Part shown: positions 47,910 to 60,300 of the stretch, piece after piece
Position numbering within the stretch: the first letter of the stretch is position 1
How the letters are laid out: every line of letters begins with the position of its first letter
From: Cryptomeria japonica
Taxonomy: Eukaryota > Streptophyta > Pinopsida > Cupressales > Cupressaceae
Direction: 5' to 3'
Assembly: GCF_030272615.1 (NCBI RefSeq)
Contig: NC_081414.1
Span: 809,447,069 to 809,511,068 of the forward strand
DNA: 64,000 bases
The notes under the pieces: generated by a model
The model's input: only the letters and a program-made list of their open reading frames with translations
Told to the model about the DNA's origin: nothing
The model's database searches: none
Translations under genes and position numbers: made by a program

Positions 47910-47922
47910 TGGTATCAAAGCC
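47910..47922 (+). promoter_or_regulatory. Primer-binding site of non-autonomous element
   Basis: TGGTATCAAAGCC is one base from the initiator-Met consensus, two bases inside the LTR. Confidence 0.88.
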
Positions 47923-47957
47923 AACATTTCTATAAGTCTAACCACTTGGAAGGAGAT

Positions 47958-49226
47958 ATGGGGGAATACAGTGTGAGGGAACTTACTCATCATCTTACTC
48001 AGACTGAGAGCCTATGATGAACTCAAATTCAAGTATAAAGCCTCTTTGTCCAAAAGAAGAGAGAATGCTGAGAAACTGGTGGAACTCACTGAAAATAGCT
48101 CTTCTGATGAAGCTGACATGGATGCCCTAGTTGAAGAAGTTGAAAAACTGAATGAATCTAAAGTCAATCTGAGAAGGGAGTTGGAAGGACTATCAGAATG
48201 AGTCAGGAGCTTGAGAACAGAAGGAAAGCTGAAGATCTGGTAAAACACAAAGATCATGAGATCTCCAAGCTGGAGCAATAAATCAATACCCTTACCGCTC
48301 ATCTCCAGGAGAATAAAGTGGAAAAAGAAGAAATGCAAGGTGAACTAAACATGGCTATTTCTGAGAATGCAACCTTGATGGAATCTAATGCTTCTATTTC
48401 CAAGGAACTTACCGAGTCAAAGGAGATACTTGCCAAATTCAATCAGAGTACTGCTAAGCTAGAGCAAAAGCTGGAATCGGCAAAGCCAGTAAAGAATACC
48501 ACTGGACTTGGTTTCTCTAGATATGAGGAAGGTGAGACCTCTGAAACAAAAGTTGAAGCATCAAAGAAGCAACCGACATCCAAGGATAAAGGTAAGCAAA
48601 AATTTAAACCTATTTTCTTTAATTGTCTCAAAGAAGGACATACTGCCAATGTGTGTAGAAGCAAGGCCTACAATAATTTTCCTTATTTTCAAAATAATAT
48701 GCCTAGATCCAATAGATTCAATGGAAATTGTTATGCATGCAACAAGTTTGGGCATAGAGCATTTGAATGCAGGTCGGTTTTGCACAACACTGGAATATAT
48801 CCTCCAAGGACTCAAGGAGTTATTCTAGAACTTCCTGTGAACCAGAATCCCAATCGGTATAATACCTATGACCATTGGTCAGTCGGTTATCAAGCGGCAA
48901 CTAGTTGGAAAGTAACTTGTTTGATCTGTCGTGGTAGCAGTCACACTGTTGTAACATGCTGAAGGAAGAATGGAAGTATGAATAATGGACCATGGAGAAC
49001 ACCTGGATTGGTATGTTATCATTGCAACAAACCGGGACACACTACCAGAACTTGCAGACTGAGAAAGAACGCATCAGGTGATATACCGATCACTCCAGAA
49101 GGGAAGATTGATGTTGAAACCATTCAGGTGGAAATGAATAAAACTTGGAAAAAGAAATCAGAAAAAGAGTCACAGGATGAACTTGCTTCTGCACCTAGCA
49201 TGGAAGTCTCTGAACTGGCAAACTGA
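47958..49226 (+). pseudogene. Gag remnant: coiled coil and four zinc knuckles
   Basis: An ATG at 47958 gives MGEYSVRELTHHLTQTESL, then a stop; coiled-coil sequence (YDELKFKYKASLSKRREN) follows at 48014 on. The main open pieces are 48318-48962 and 48978-49226, one frame separated by a TGA (48960) that could derive from CGA. Four knuckle-like motifs follow each other: NCLKEGHTANVC (first Cys replaced by Phe), CYACNKFGHRAFEC, CLICRGSSHTVVTC and CYHCNKPGHTTRTC. The N-terminal gag core usual in copia gag is absent, so this is the C-terminal half. Knuckle proteins of this kind bind RNA and could still assist packaging if translated. Confidence 0.7.
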
Positions 49227-49653
49227 GCTTCAAAGAAGCTTAGAGGAAACATATCGGTGAAATATTTTGAACCCCTGATTTATATCGGTAAAGACCTTTA
49301 CCGGTATATGTTACCTTTCAGTCGATAAAAGATCTGAAGTGGTAAAAGGCAAAATTAGGGTTTGTACCCTAGCGGTGATGCATTTATTAAGGTAGGTAAG
49401 AATTTGTTTAAAAGGATTTTTGTCATCATTTTCACTTATCTGTTTTCGAAAGAAGAATTTTTAAGAGCAGAGCAACCAAAGTGATTTGTTTAGAATTTGG
49501 GAAAATCATGTGCAAAATCTTGCAATCATCTTCAAGCAATCAGTGAAGAACACTAAGCGGTGAACTAGCAACCAAAGTGGTATACTATGCGCGATATTGG
49601 AAAACCTAAATTTCAGATTGTGAAGGTATTTTCTGAAAATTCTTTCTTATCAT
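49227..49653 (+). other. Spacer between gag remnant and second ORF
   Basis: No coding sequence. It contains ATCGGTA/ACCGGTA-type short repeats and T-rich stretches that could be a leader or former intron border. A promoter for the next ORF is not obvious. Confidence 0.4.
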
Positions 49654-52600
49654 TTGGTTATGGCTTCCGCATCGCATTCTAGTTCTAGTGCACCTGAAGA
49701 TACACCTAAGTTTCTTCAAAAGAAAATGATATACAATGTCGTATCTCAAATTCCCGTCGGAGTCATTGTCGAGGGAGATATTTTAGGGTATATAGACTGT
49801 AAGTTGGAAGACTTACGATCCCTAGTAATTCACTCCCAGCTAAGTCTGTTCTGTGGAGATGACAAGAAGATCAAACCAGAGTATAGCATCCTCGAGAAGA
49901 TGAACCTACACAATGGAGTATACTTTCTAGAAGAATTTACAGAAGAACATATTCACATTATCCTCAGCAGAGTGCATGGTGACAAGATGTATCTCGAGCG
50001 GACCCATGACATCATACCAGAAGCGATTCATGCCATTACCAGATTCTGCAATGTTGGAGAAGTACCAGTTCTATGGAAGGTCACCAAAACTAAAATGACA
50101 GAGCTCACCGATTCTGTGAGTGAGCAACGGGCAATGACCGTCAACACTATTTTTGATGATCTGGTAAAAGAATATTTTATGCCAGCAGAATGAATTTTAT
50201 CCCTGCTACTGCGATGAATGCTTCTTATAGGATGATCAAGGAAGGTACTAAATATGACCTATGTACCTACTTACAGAAGCAATTGTTGGTGAATCTAAAA
50301 TCCATCAAACAGGATAAATCACTGATGTTCAAGTTTGGCCAACTTCTGGTCGGTCTATTCTTCTATTTTCAAGGTTATTTCCTTGGAGTAGGTGATGTTC
50401 AATGGTCTACTGACCTACCGGTTTCTAGATGGATTAAGGAGAGTCTACAAGCAATGGGAACTACATATCCTGAGGTTCTAAATAAGTATTTTGATGAATT
50501 CAAATGAAAGATGAGCCAGAGAATGAGGATGTCTAGTGATATTGTGAAGAAGTATGAAGATGACATCTGCTTCACAATATGGACAGATGACTGCATAATG
50601 GAAGCTATAGAACCTAGAAAGGAAGTAGTTGGCCCTATGGGGTATGAAGTGGTGAATGGCATATTGATCGGGTATGCCTCTACCTTACTTGCCTCACCAC
50701 TGGATGCAAAGAAGAAAAGAACTGGTACCTTCTTGGAGAGGGTCACATTGATTGAGGAACCGAAGCAGAAAAAGGGCAAAGCAGTGCCATCAGTATCTAC
50801 ACCGGTTACATCTGCCAATCTGAAAGTGACCAAGCGGTCACTAGCCAGAAAGAAACCTGAGATTATTCTGGCAAAAGTATTCGAGACAAAGCGGAAATCC
50901 AGGAATCACTCACCGGAGTCAGAGGACACTGAATCGAAGGTTGAAACAAAGAAGACAAGGCAATCAAGCAAAAATTCAAAGTCTACCGGTAATGTACCAG
51001 CAACTTCTGCACCGATAAATATAGATATTTCTTCTTATAAACCAATGACACGTTGTCAGAGGCCAATAAAGAATATTAGGAGGAAAGTGTTTGATGACTT
51101 ACAAGAATATTTTGATGACTTTAATGATAGTGAGAAAGAGGATGTAGAAAAGGAGGTCATTAAATATTTATGTGTTAATGATCGATCACCTTCAAAGATT
51201 AGATCTGTTACTCCAAATTCTTTGTATAATTCTTTGGATAATAAATGGTGCATTGCCATTGAGAGAGAACAAGAGATCAGGGAGAAAAATTTTGCACAAT
51301 ACTTTCCTGATGCTTCAAATTCTGAGTTATTTGAAATTATGGATAAGAACAAAGGCATCTTCTTTATGAGAAGGAGGCAACTCAGGTTACTAGAAGGTAA
51401 AACTTCTGAAGTAGAAAAGGGTACACACATACATGTTAAAGTTGTTGTCGAAATACACCAAGTATCTGAAGCCACTAGGAAGGTTGATCAAGAACCTAAC
51501 CTATCCTCAGCAAACCGAATGAGGTATTTGGCAGTCAAGCTAAAACAGTGACAGAACAAATTGACCCTATTGATGTTGATGCATTAGATAATGAGGATGT
51601 CACTCCTTACAAAGAAAAAGATGAGAAAGAGAAACAGGACAAAGAGAAAGCAGAGAAAAAATAAGAGGAAAAAGCAAGGCAAGAAGAAAACAAGAGAAAA
51701 GAAGAAAAGAAAAAGCAAGAAGAAGATAAGAGAAAAGAAGAAGAGAAGAAGAGAGAAGAATATAAGAGAAAAGTAGAAGAGAAGAAGAGAGAAGAAGATG
51801 AGAGAAAAGAAGAAGACAAAAAGAAAGAAGAAGACAAGAGGAAGGAAGAAGAAAGGAAGAAGGAGGAAGAGAAAAAAAAGCAGGAAGAGGATAAGAAGAA
51901 GGAAGAAATGGAGAAGAAACAAGAAGAGGAGAAAAAGAAAGAGTCGGAGAAGAAGAAAGAAGAAGAAAAGAAAAGAGTGGAAGAGGAGAAGGAAGTAGAG
52001 AAGAGGAAACAAGTGGAGATCAAGACCAAAGAAGGAGGGCAGCCTCCTAAGGAAACCGATGATCAAACCAAGCAGGTTGATTCCACCAGTCCTATTGATC
52101 TAACTCTTCCATGTTTGACTCAATCAATAGATGAGTCTGAGCTACTTCGAGGCATCAAATTTGCACAGGAGAGACTGGAAGAATTGCAGAAGAAGAAAGA
52201 ATAGGATGTCATACAAATTGCAATTGACACCCTTACCAATCAGATTCCTGGTACTAACCTCCCCAATACCGACTCCTCTCTATCCAAACTCAAACTTCTT
52301 TGTACCGTAGTAGAGGACCAGGTACAATGCTTGGAAGATCTTGCTCAAGCAACTGCAAGTAAGAACCATGAAAAGGCACTTAATATTGCCTTAGTCAAGC
52401 AAATGAATGAACTCAAGACACAACTGTAGCAATAGAATGATATCAGTGTTGCTATGGGTGAGGGTAAATTACTTCTGAGTAATATCTGCCAACCCCATCT
52501 ATTTTGTGAAGATGTGCTCAAACAGAAAGATCAACTCCAATCGGAGTTACAGGAATATATCAGCAACTTCAAGATGCCCTATGATTTATTCACTGCCTAT

Positions 52601-52945
52601 GGACAAACTGTTCATCATTTTCAGCATTAGACTGCCAAGATGGACCTAGAGATCAGCAACCAAACTCAAGATCTGTAGGAGCTTCAACTACTCCTATTAC
52701 CTAAACTGTAGGTTCTTCAGAGATATTTTCTCAAATTGGAAGCCATCACGGTAACTCAAGAGATGAGTACCATCGATGCAATGGAAGAACTGGCATTCCA
52801 CATGAAGACTCAAAGTGAGATTGCTACCTCGCTACTTGAGTCATGGACATTGGACATGAAGATTTTTGCGCACAGAACTTTAAATATGTTTTTGAGAAAT
52901 TTCATTCCTTATTGTCATGAACATCTACTCTGTGTTATTTTATAA
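49654..52945 (+). pseudogene. Large unrecognised ORF with Lys/Glu coiled coil replacing pol
   Basis: The first part (49654-50193) starts MVMASASHSSSSAPEDTPKF and reads as a globular domain (VSQIPVGVIVEGDILGYIDC). After a one-base shift near 50190 comes 50190-51551 (helical, with FGQLLVGLFFYFQGYFLGVG, then basic and Ser-rich linker sequence), broken by one TGA at 50505. A second shift near 51500 leads into about 170 residues of KEEEKKK-type coiled coil (51600-52030), then Thr/Gln-rich and helical sequence to TAA at 52943. In this last frame there are six TAG codons (52202, 52427, 52433, 52628, 52676, 52709) and one TAA at 51662. Total length is about 1,090 codons. I recognise no family; it is not pol. 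A captured host gene or an element-specific protein are both possible. Confidence 0.55.
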
Positions 52946-53149
52946 AAATGATAGTTTTGCATTACTTTGTCATTGTTGGCAAAGGGGGAGTAGTGTACAT
53001 TAAAATTTTGGTGAATGTTACCATTTCATGCACTTACTTGTAATTTTTGCAAAAGGGGTAGTGTATATGCTTAGGGGAAGTAATTTTGATTGTAGCATCT
53101 TTTGTGTTATTGTTGTAAAAACACTTAGATGTCAAAATTTTCCTAAGTG

Positions 53150-53213
53150 TTGCCATCAATACCAAAGGGGGAGATTATTGGCATTTTGATGGTGTTTTGA
53201 TTGTCATTGATGG
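53150..53213 (+). promoter_or_regulatory. Inverted repeat across polypurine tract and LTR start
   Basis: TTGCCATCAATACCAAA (53150-53166) pairs with TTGTCATTGATGG (53201-53213) over an 11-of-13 core. It is placed as in the other copia-like elements. Confidence 0.5.
53162..53175 (+). promoter_or_regulatory. Polypurine tract of non-autonomous element
   Basis: CCAAAGGGGGAGAT immediately before the 3' LTR. Confidence 0.88.
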
Positions 53214-54344
53214 ACACACACTTTCTTGATGTATGATTTATGCTCAACCGGTAATTTTTCCAACCGGTATTGTGTATTATTGAATGAATAGTCTCTAGAC
53301 TATCGGTATTTTGCAGAAGATGATTTACCGGTCACAGACTGACTGAAGATCCCAAGCGGTATGAAGACCTCAAGAGGTTCGAGGATCTCAAGCGGTACAA
53401 AGGACCCAAGTGGTAGTTAACTTTTGATCAGAACACTACGATATTCCAGTCTTCATTTTTGACAACCGGTAATTGGTATATTGTATTAACCAGTATATAT
53501 CTGTGATGAGTTACCAACCGGTATTACTGTAATGTGTGATGAGTTATCATCCACCGACACTTTGGTGGTGTGTTTGTGTCGTGTTACCAAATGTGTCTAG
53601 ATGCACTATACCTAGGAACTTGTAGTCTAATTCTATTAGACTGACATGAAATCAGATTCCTTTATAAGGACATCATGTCTAGGGTTTGCATATGTGAGAT
53701 ATAGAATAGAAAAGGTTATTATGTGCGATCAGTGAAGAGAAGGTTAGGTCTGTGTGAAGAAATAGACTGTGCAGATATAGAAGAATGAAGTAATGCTAAA
53801 ATGCATTAACAATGAGTTGTCAATGATCTAATTAAGCATATTGTGCTAGCATCTAGATCATTCACTTGTTGATTACTAATATCTTCGAGAAGTTTGAAAC
53901 CCTTAACTGGGTAGGCCCAGCAAAGCCTTTGTAAATCCTCTAACAAGGTGGTTCACAACTGTGGATCTAAAATCCTTTAACAAGGTAGTCTTTAATAGGA
54001 CTTATCTCCTAATAGAGATCTAGATTCCTAACAGAATCTGTTCTAGTGAAGAAAATTGTATGACCTTAACCGGTCTAGGTACTATTCTGTAGATAGTTAC
54101 TTGTGAGTTTCTACTCACCATGGTTTTTCTCATTTGGGTTTCCACGTCAAATATCTTGTGTTATGGTGATTATGCTCTTGTGGGTGAATGCTTTGTTTTC
54201 TATTTGGTTTGCACTTATCTTAACTGGTTTATTAGTGAATCTGTTGCACCGGTTATCTGCTAAATTGTTTAAAAGATTGATTAAAGTACTTATTTGTATA
54301 CTAATTCACCTCCCCCACCCCCCCCTCCCTCTTAGTATTCATCA
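53176..54344 (+). repeat. 3' LTR of non-autonomous element
   Basis: Partner of 46738-47907. Its first two bases are TA instead of TG; a C-rich tract (54308-54330) precedes its end. Confidence 0.9.
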
Positions 54345-54349
54345 TTACA
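54345..54349. repeat. Right target-site duplication (TTACA)
   Basis: Identical to 46733-46737. Confidence 0.88.
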
Positions 54350-57271
54350 ATGTGGATGATGGATAAGATGGATTTCCCTTGTCATAGATGTCATAAGCGT
54401 GACCAATATATATGCTTGCAGGTATGATAGGGTAGCTTGTTCTATCCCTTCCTTGGCATAGGGTAGTTGATGGCAGATGTCTTATCAATGGAATGTTTTG
54501 GAAAGCTTGGTAGTGATGATGATACCAAGGGGGTAAATTTTATACTCGTCTTGATTAATAAGACTATCACTATTGGTTTGGAATGGATTCATGATTAGGA
54601 TCGCTTTATGAGCTAGATGGAAATAATAGATGAAATTGGATGAGAAGAGATGCTTGAAATAAAATATTTTAATATATTTTTTATATCAGAAGACCTTAAT
54701 AGATATAAGGTTCATTTTGGATGATTGGATGAATGAATGTTATAGAAATAAGCAGACGCATTGGAATAGGTTGTAGATGCATTGATTTAGGTAAAAATGA
54801 TTTACAAGAAGATGGGATAAAAAAGGGTGTATAATTGTTGGAGGAAGGTACAAATGTGCCTAAGGAAGGTGTAGATGCACTGAAAGGTAATATGGCTTAG
54901 AAGCAGATGTAGCGAGATATGGTGTTCATATGCTAATCTAGTGTGAATGCATAAAATCATGGTGCAGATAAACTAAAAGGTGAAATTGATTTAGATATGA
55001 TCTTCAATAGGACGTAGATATGTTGATTTAGAGAGAATTTGTTGAAATAAGAGTAGACATGTTGATTGATGGAATTAGATTTTTTTTGATATTTTTTTTT
55101 GATGGAATTTAATTTGGATTTGCAAGGGTCTAGACCTTAGAATTTAGGACAATGATTGGGGAATGAATAGAAGGGGTGGATTTGATGATGTAAAAAAGGA
55201 TGAAGGATTGGAGAAAGGAGATGAATCAAGATCCAATGACTTTGATAATTATTTGGATTCCATATTCAACTCTATACTTAGGATGGGCTAAGTTCATGAG
55301 TAAGGATCATTTGGATTGCTTACTTGAGATAGGCTAAGTTCTCAAGTAAGTGTTATTAGATTGATTAATTTGATTTTATCAAGGTATAGATTAATAATGG
55401 GAGTTGATTTCTTAATTCTAAGATTAATGATTTGATGAAAATGATTTGAAGAGTAGGTAGAATTTTATTGATTAAAGATAGATTATATAGATCAAATGAT
55501 TTAATTAGGGTTTTTTATTAAAAGAAATGAGGGATTTGGATTAGATTGGATGATATTAGGTAAGAGATAAGGTCCTAAAAAGATCAATGATGAGATAGAT
55601 TAGGAATATTTGAAGATAAATTGGATGGATTAGAAGAAATTACTAGAGGGAATTGTTAGATGGGTTTAGAGGAAGAGACCTTTGATGGGGTTAGATGACT
55701 TGGCTTGGTTGATTCAAGTTGGATTAATTTGGATTGGGAGATTAAGGGATTGATTTGGATTGGGGTATGAAGGTTGAATTTCAGATTAGGATGATTTGGA
55801 TTAGAGCAAGATTGGTTTGGTTTGGATTGAAGAGTTGTGGATTGGATGGGTAAGCTTAACCTTCAGTAATTTTTGAAAAAAAATATCAACAAGCTTTCAA
55901 AGGCATAAAAATGATAAGGACTAAAGGGATTACACAAATTTTAATAAAGAAGGCATGTCAAAGTCCTTTGGTACATGTACAAAGGGGCCAAGCCTTATGT
56001 ATAAGGACTGTTCCTATATACAAATTTGGAGACTATGCACAATTTGAAGAGGTTTGATTAAAGCTAGAAATGTGCAAGTGAAGGCTAGTGAGTTAATTAG
56101 TTTAACTCCCTAGCTAAAAATGGGGAGAGTTTGCATGAAAAATGTTATACAACCCTACCAAAGTCCAAATGAAACAAAATAAATATACTTATAGTGATTC
56201 CTTCAATCTATTTGTAACAAGTGAAAGCAAATATAGAAATGTTGAATTCTTGAGATGGAGACAAGATTCCTGTAGCATTTTAAATGGAAACATTGATTGC
56301 AAGTTGAAATTTGATTTGAAAAAAAAATCAAAGATTTGATTTCATTTACATTCTATTTCCCAAATTTTTTTTCCAACAAGATTTATCATGTAAGAAACAA
56401 ATTTAATGATGTAAAACAAATTTCCGATCAAAACCCCACACCAAATATAACCTATCAACTAATAACATATTAATATAAAATATTGAATATTGAATATCCA
56501 TGATTCTAGATAAATGGATCAAAGGTATTAAAAAGTGCTTTGCAAACCTGATATTTATAGGCATTGAAATGTCAAATGCAAAAAAATACAAGCTGGATTG
56601 TCCACTTTAATTTCCTTGCACGAGCGTGAAAATATGGGCGAAGCCTCTTTTCTCTTTGTGCCTCATCAAACTATTCAAACCCCATGATTCGTCAAACTTC
56701 GAAGATTCTAGATAGCCTACTTTGATTTCTTGCAGTCTTTAAGACTTCACTTTTTTCTATAATTTAATATTGTTTAATAAGTAAATATGATAAAGAAAAA
56801 AATAATTAATTAAGTGGTGTGATATAAATAATTAAATTATGTATGATTTTTGAAATTTGAAATTATATGTATATTAATTTTAATTTTTTTCTTTTAAAAT
56901 TTGTGATCTTATGATAATTTAATATTATTTAATAAAAATAAGATAAAAATTTTAAATTATATATTTTTCCTTTTTCAAAGTAGTGTGACATCCTACATTT
57001 ACTAAGAGTTTGATTTCAACTTGAATAAGTATTATGTATTCAACATACGAAATATAAATTTGAATGTAATATTAATTAAAATTTAAAATATTAATATTTA
57101 TAATTGAATTTTCAATTTTTGTGGAGAAAGTATTCTTATCATTTTATCTAAATATCTGATTTGTCAATGGGTCTTTGGTCTACTGGATCAAAAAAATTGA
57201 CTCTGACTCTGACTCTGACTCTAAAACTGGATTATATGAAACACAAAATAACTTTGACTGTGAAACAGCAT
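54350..57271. other. Gene-free spacer upstream of MLO
   Basis: I find no gene. 55600-55860 is rich in TTGGAT-type short repeats. 56560-57120 is a diverged copy of sequence inside MLO intron 10. CTGACT repeats (57197-57222) begin with TTGACT, a possible WRKY-site core. Confidence 0.6.
56560..57120 (+). repeat. Dispersed AT-rich repeat, copy upstream of MLO
   Basis: It shares AAATGCAA...TACAAGC, ACTTTGATTTCTT, ATAATTTAATATT and TTTACTAAGA blocks in the same order with 59680-60230 in MLO intron 10. Divergence is high, so it is an old family. Confidence 0.6.
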
Positions 57272-57279
57272 TATATATT
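57272..57279 (+). promoter_or_regulatory. Possible MLO TATA box
   Basis: TATATATT about 73 bp upstream of the MLO start codon. In such AT-rich sequence, chance matches are common, so support is weak. Confidence 0.3.
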
Positions 57280-57351
57280 ACTTAAAAACATACAATAAAA
57301 GCACATAATTGTTATACTGAATCAAAGGAAAATTGAGATAATTATTTCCTC

Positions 57352-60300
57352 ATGGCAGGTGGGGGCAATGCAGATTCTCGTTCCTTAGAACAAACACCCA
57401 CCTGGGCTGTGGCAATTGTTTGCTTGGGCTTTGTACTTATTTCAATACTGATTGAACAAGCTATTCATTTCCTTTCCAAGGTATTCTTTAGATTAGATTA
57501 TTATTATTATTTTGTTTCTGGATTATTAAATATGTAACTGTAAGAGAAAAATGAAAGATCATAGAATGCAGTGACTTAAGAAACACTGAAATATATTCTT
57601 TCTTTTATTTATCTGCAATTATATTTTAAACCTTTGTTTTTGCATATGTTGCATGCAATTCTGTTGCATGTTTGGATTGAATTTGGAAGTTTTTTCTGTG
57701 TGTTTGGAATGCAGTGGCTCAAGAAACGCAAAAAGAAATCCCTGGGCAAAGCATTAGATAAGATCAAAGAAGGTGAAAATTTTGCTGATGTCATAATCAA
57801 TCTCATTTCTTTGAAAAAAACTTGAGCTTGATTCTTCTGGTTTGTATATGCAGAATTGATGCTGTTGGGATTTATCTCCCTTCTGCTTACTGTTGGGCAG
57901 AAGCCAATTTCAGAGATTTGTATATCAAAGGGCTTAGGAGATTCATTGCTTCCCTGCTCAAAGGAGAAGGTTTTAGCAGAGCATGTTTTTGACCAGATTG
58001 GAAAATTCTTAATACCTGGGCAACATCGTAAGCTTCTGTTCTTAGAAGCTTCTGAAACACCATTAAAGCGTACCTTGGCCACAGAGGAGCCAGTGACTGG
58101 TCATTGTGCTAAAAGAGTAAGTATTTATGCTTAGTATTCGTGGTATTCCTAAGGGAAAGATTTTTAAGTGTTTTTTTCCTGTGTTATTTTGATGCAGGGG
58201 AAGGTTCCTCTGATATCAGAAGATGGACTCCATCAACTGCACATCTTCATTTTTGTATTGGCTGTTTCTCATGTCTTATCTTGCATTGCAATCATGACAT
58301 TAGGATGGGCAAAGGTGTGAGTCGTAGACATGTGATTTCCACAGTTCATCATGTTTGTTGTGTATAGTTTCTGTAAGTTTATTTCTGCAAGCTGATACCA
58401 GAAACTATGCACAACAAAAATATGAATCGTTAAACTTTCTTGTCTTATTGTTTTATGTAAAAGAAAATTATAGAAGATGTAAAGTAAAGAGGATTGATTA
58501 GAAGGCTATGTGATGTGGGCAGGTGAAGAAATGGAAATCATGGGAGGAAGAGACTAAAACATTGGATTATGAAGTTTCAAATGGTGAGTCTATTTTAATT
58601 TTTTTCTCTCATGAAGAAAATTAGTTTGTTCTAAAATGACAAAAAAAATTGACTTGTTATAGATCATCCTTCTACTTGGAAAGTAATTAGATGTGCAATT
58701 GTTGTGTTGTAGACCCTTCAAGGTTCAGAATTACTCGTGAAACTACTTTTGGAAGGAGGCATATGAGCTTTTGGTCCACAACACCAATTCTCACCTGGAT
58801 TGTAAGTAAACTCAACAATTCAAATATTTGTTCTTTATTTTAAATTTAATCTCTTTGCCATTTTATATACTAAAGTCTTAACTCTTGGATTTGCAGGTGT
58901 GCTTTTTTAGACAATTTGTGAGATCTGTACCCAAAGTGGATTACTTAACATTGCGTCATGGCTTTATACTTGTAAGATTTCTGAGGTCACACGTTTGAAG
59001 TTTTATATTGTATAGTTATCAAGAGAGCTATAGTTATGCATAGGTTTGATTTTGCAGGCTCACTTTGCTCCACACAGTAAATTTGATTTTCAAAGATATA
59101 TAAAGAGATCTTTAGACAATGACTTTAGCGTTGTTGTATCTATCAGGTACGTTTCATAACTATAGTTCAACAATAGTGACAACATGTTTTAGATCGTCTT
59201 TCTCCCTAATTTAAAACTTATTGCTTGAACAATTTATGTTATTGTGTGCAGTCCGCATCTATGGTTTTATGTCATCTTATTTTTACTTCTCAATAGACAT
59301 GGTAAATCTAATCATCCTTCTATTTATTTGTGTGTGTTTACTTGTAATTATTTAACATGCTAATGGACATTGAATTTAACTATGCAGGATGGTTCACCTT
59401 CTTTTGGCTGTCTTTTATTCCATTGATTGTAAGTGAACACAACACTCATCTTCATTTAGATAAATAAATAAATAAATATTATTCAATTAATAAGTAGACG
59501 AAAATGAGATAATTAATTTTTTATGGAGGTCTAAACCTGTGAGCAGGACTTCACGAAATATTTCTTGCCACCAGAACGAATAGGAATAAAAATTAGATAA
59601 TTAATTTGATAGATAAAAATTTATTTAATCAATTATAAAAAAAATAGTGCTTCAAATTTCTTTAGTCATTAAAAATTTCAAATGCAATAAATACAAGCCT
59701 GAAAATCTGTTGATGCCTCTTGTCTTTTGTGCGTGTTAGTCCGTGATTCCAAAGACTATGACTTACTCAATGTTTAACCCCAAGACTTGTCTAACTTATT
59801 AGTTTCTAGGTACTTTGATTTCTTCTAGTCTTTCTGATTTCAATTTTTTATTATAATTTGATATTATTTAATAAGCAAATATAGTGAAACAAAAAACTTA
59901 ATTAGGTATTTGCTAATATTCTAGGTGATCTAAATAATTAAATTTGATGTAATTTTAATAAAAAAATAATTAATTTTGAACTGTTATATTATTTTTCAAA
60001 TTATTATTGATTTTAGAGTTTGTGATTTTTTTTTTTTATTGAAATGTAATATTGTTTAATAAAAAAATTTCTTTTTTATAAATGTGATTTACGATATTAT
60101 TAAAAATTTATATTTTCTATTTTTCAAATCTAATATATTTACTAAGATTTTGGTTTCACCTTGAGTAAGATTAAAATAATTAATTAATTAATTAATTAAT
60201 ATTTGTAATTTAATATTTTATTTTTTTAAGAGTGTGTTTATGTTCAATAGGAACACTAATGACTATTTGTGGGTGCTAGGATAGGGAATATTGACCTTCT

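Larger units (their letters stand above)
46738..54344 (+). mobile_element. Complete non-autonomous LTR retrotransposon carrying a large non-pol ORF
   Basis: LTRs of 1170 and 1169 bp, an initiator-Met type primer site (one base off), a polypurine tract and perfect TTACA duplications define a whole element of 7.6 kb. Inside is a coiled-coil and zinc-knuckle gag remnant (47958-49226). No protease, integrase, RT or RNase H is present on either strand. Instead, 49654-52945 holds a long ORF with a Lys/Glu-rich coiled coil. The first 260 bp of the LTRs differ at about 7% by eye. It must have been mobilised by another element's enzymes; the copia elements here share its LTR end motifs and primer-site type. 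Confidence 0.85.

Noticed and set aside
51584-52066. Phe/Leu-rich minus-strand ORF that looks like a membrane protein
   Set aside because: It is the antisense of the GAAGAAAAG-type Lys/Glu coiled-coil repeat; the hydrophobicity comes from CTT/TTC codons opposite the repeat.
58140-58367. Separate plus-strand ORF within the MLO locus
   Set aside because: It is an out-of-frame reading of MLO exon 4 and its introns; the spliced MLO model accounts for the conserved sequence.
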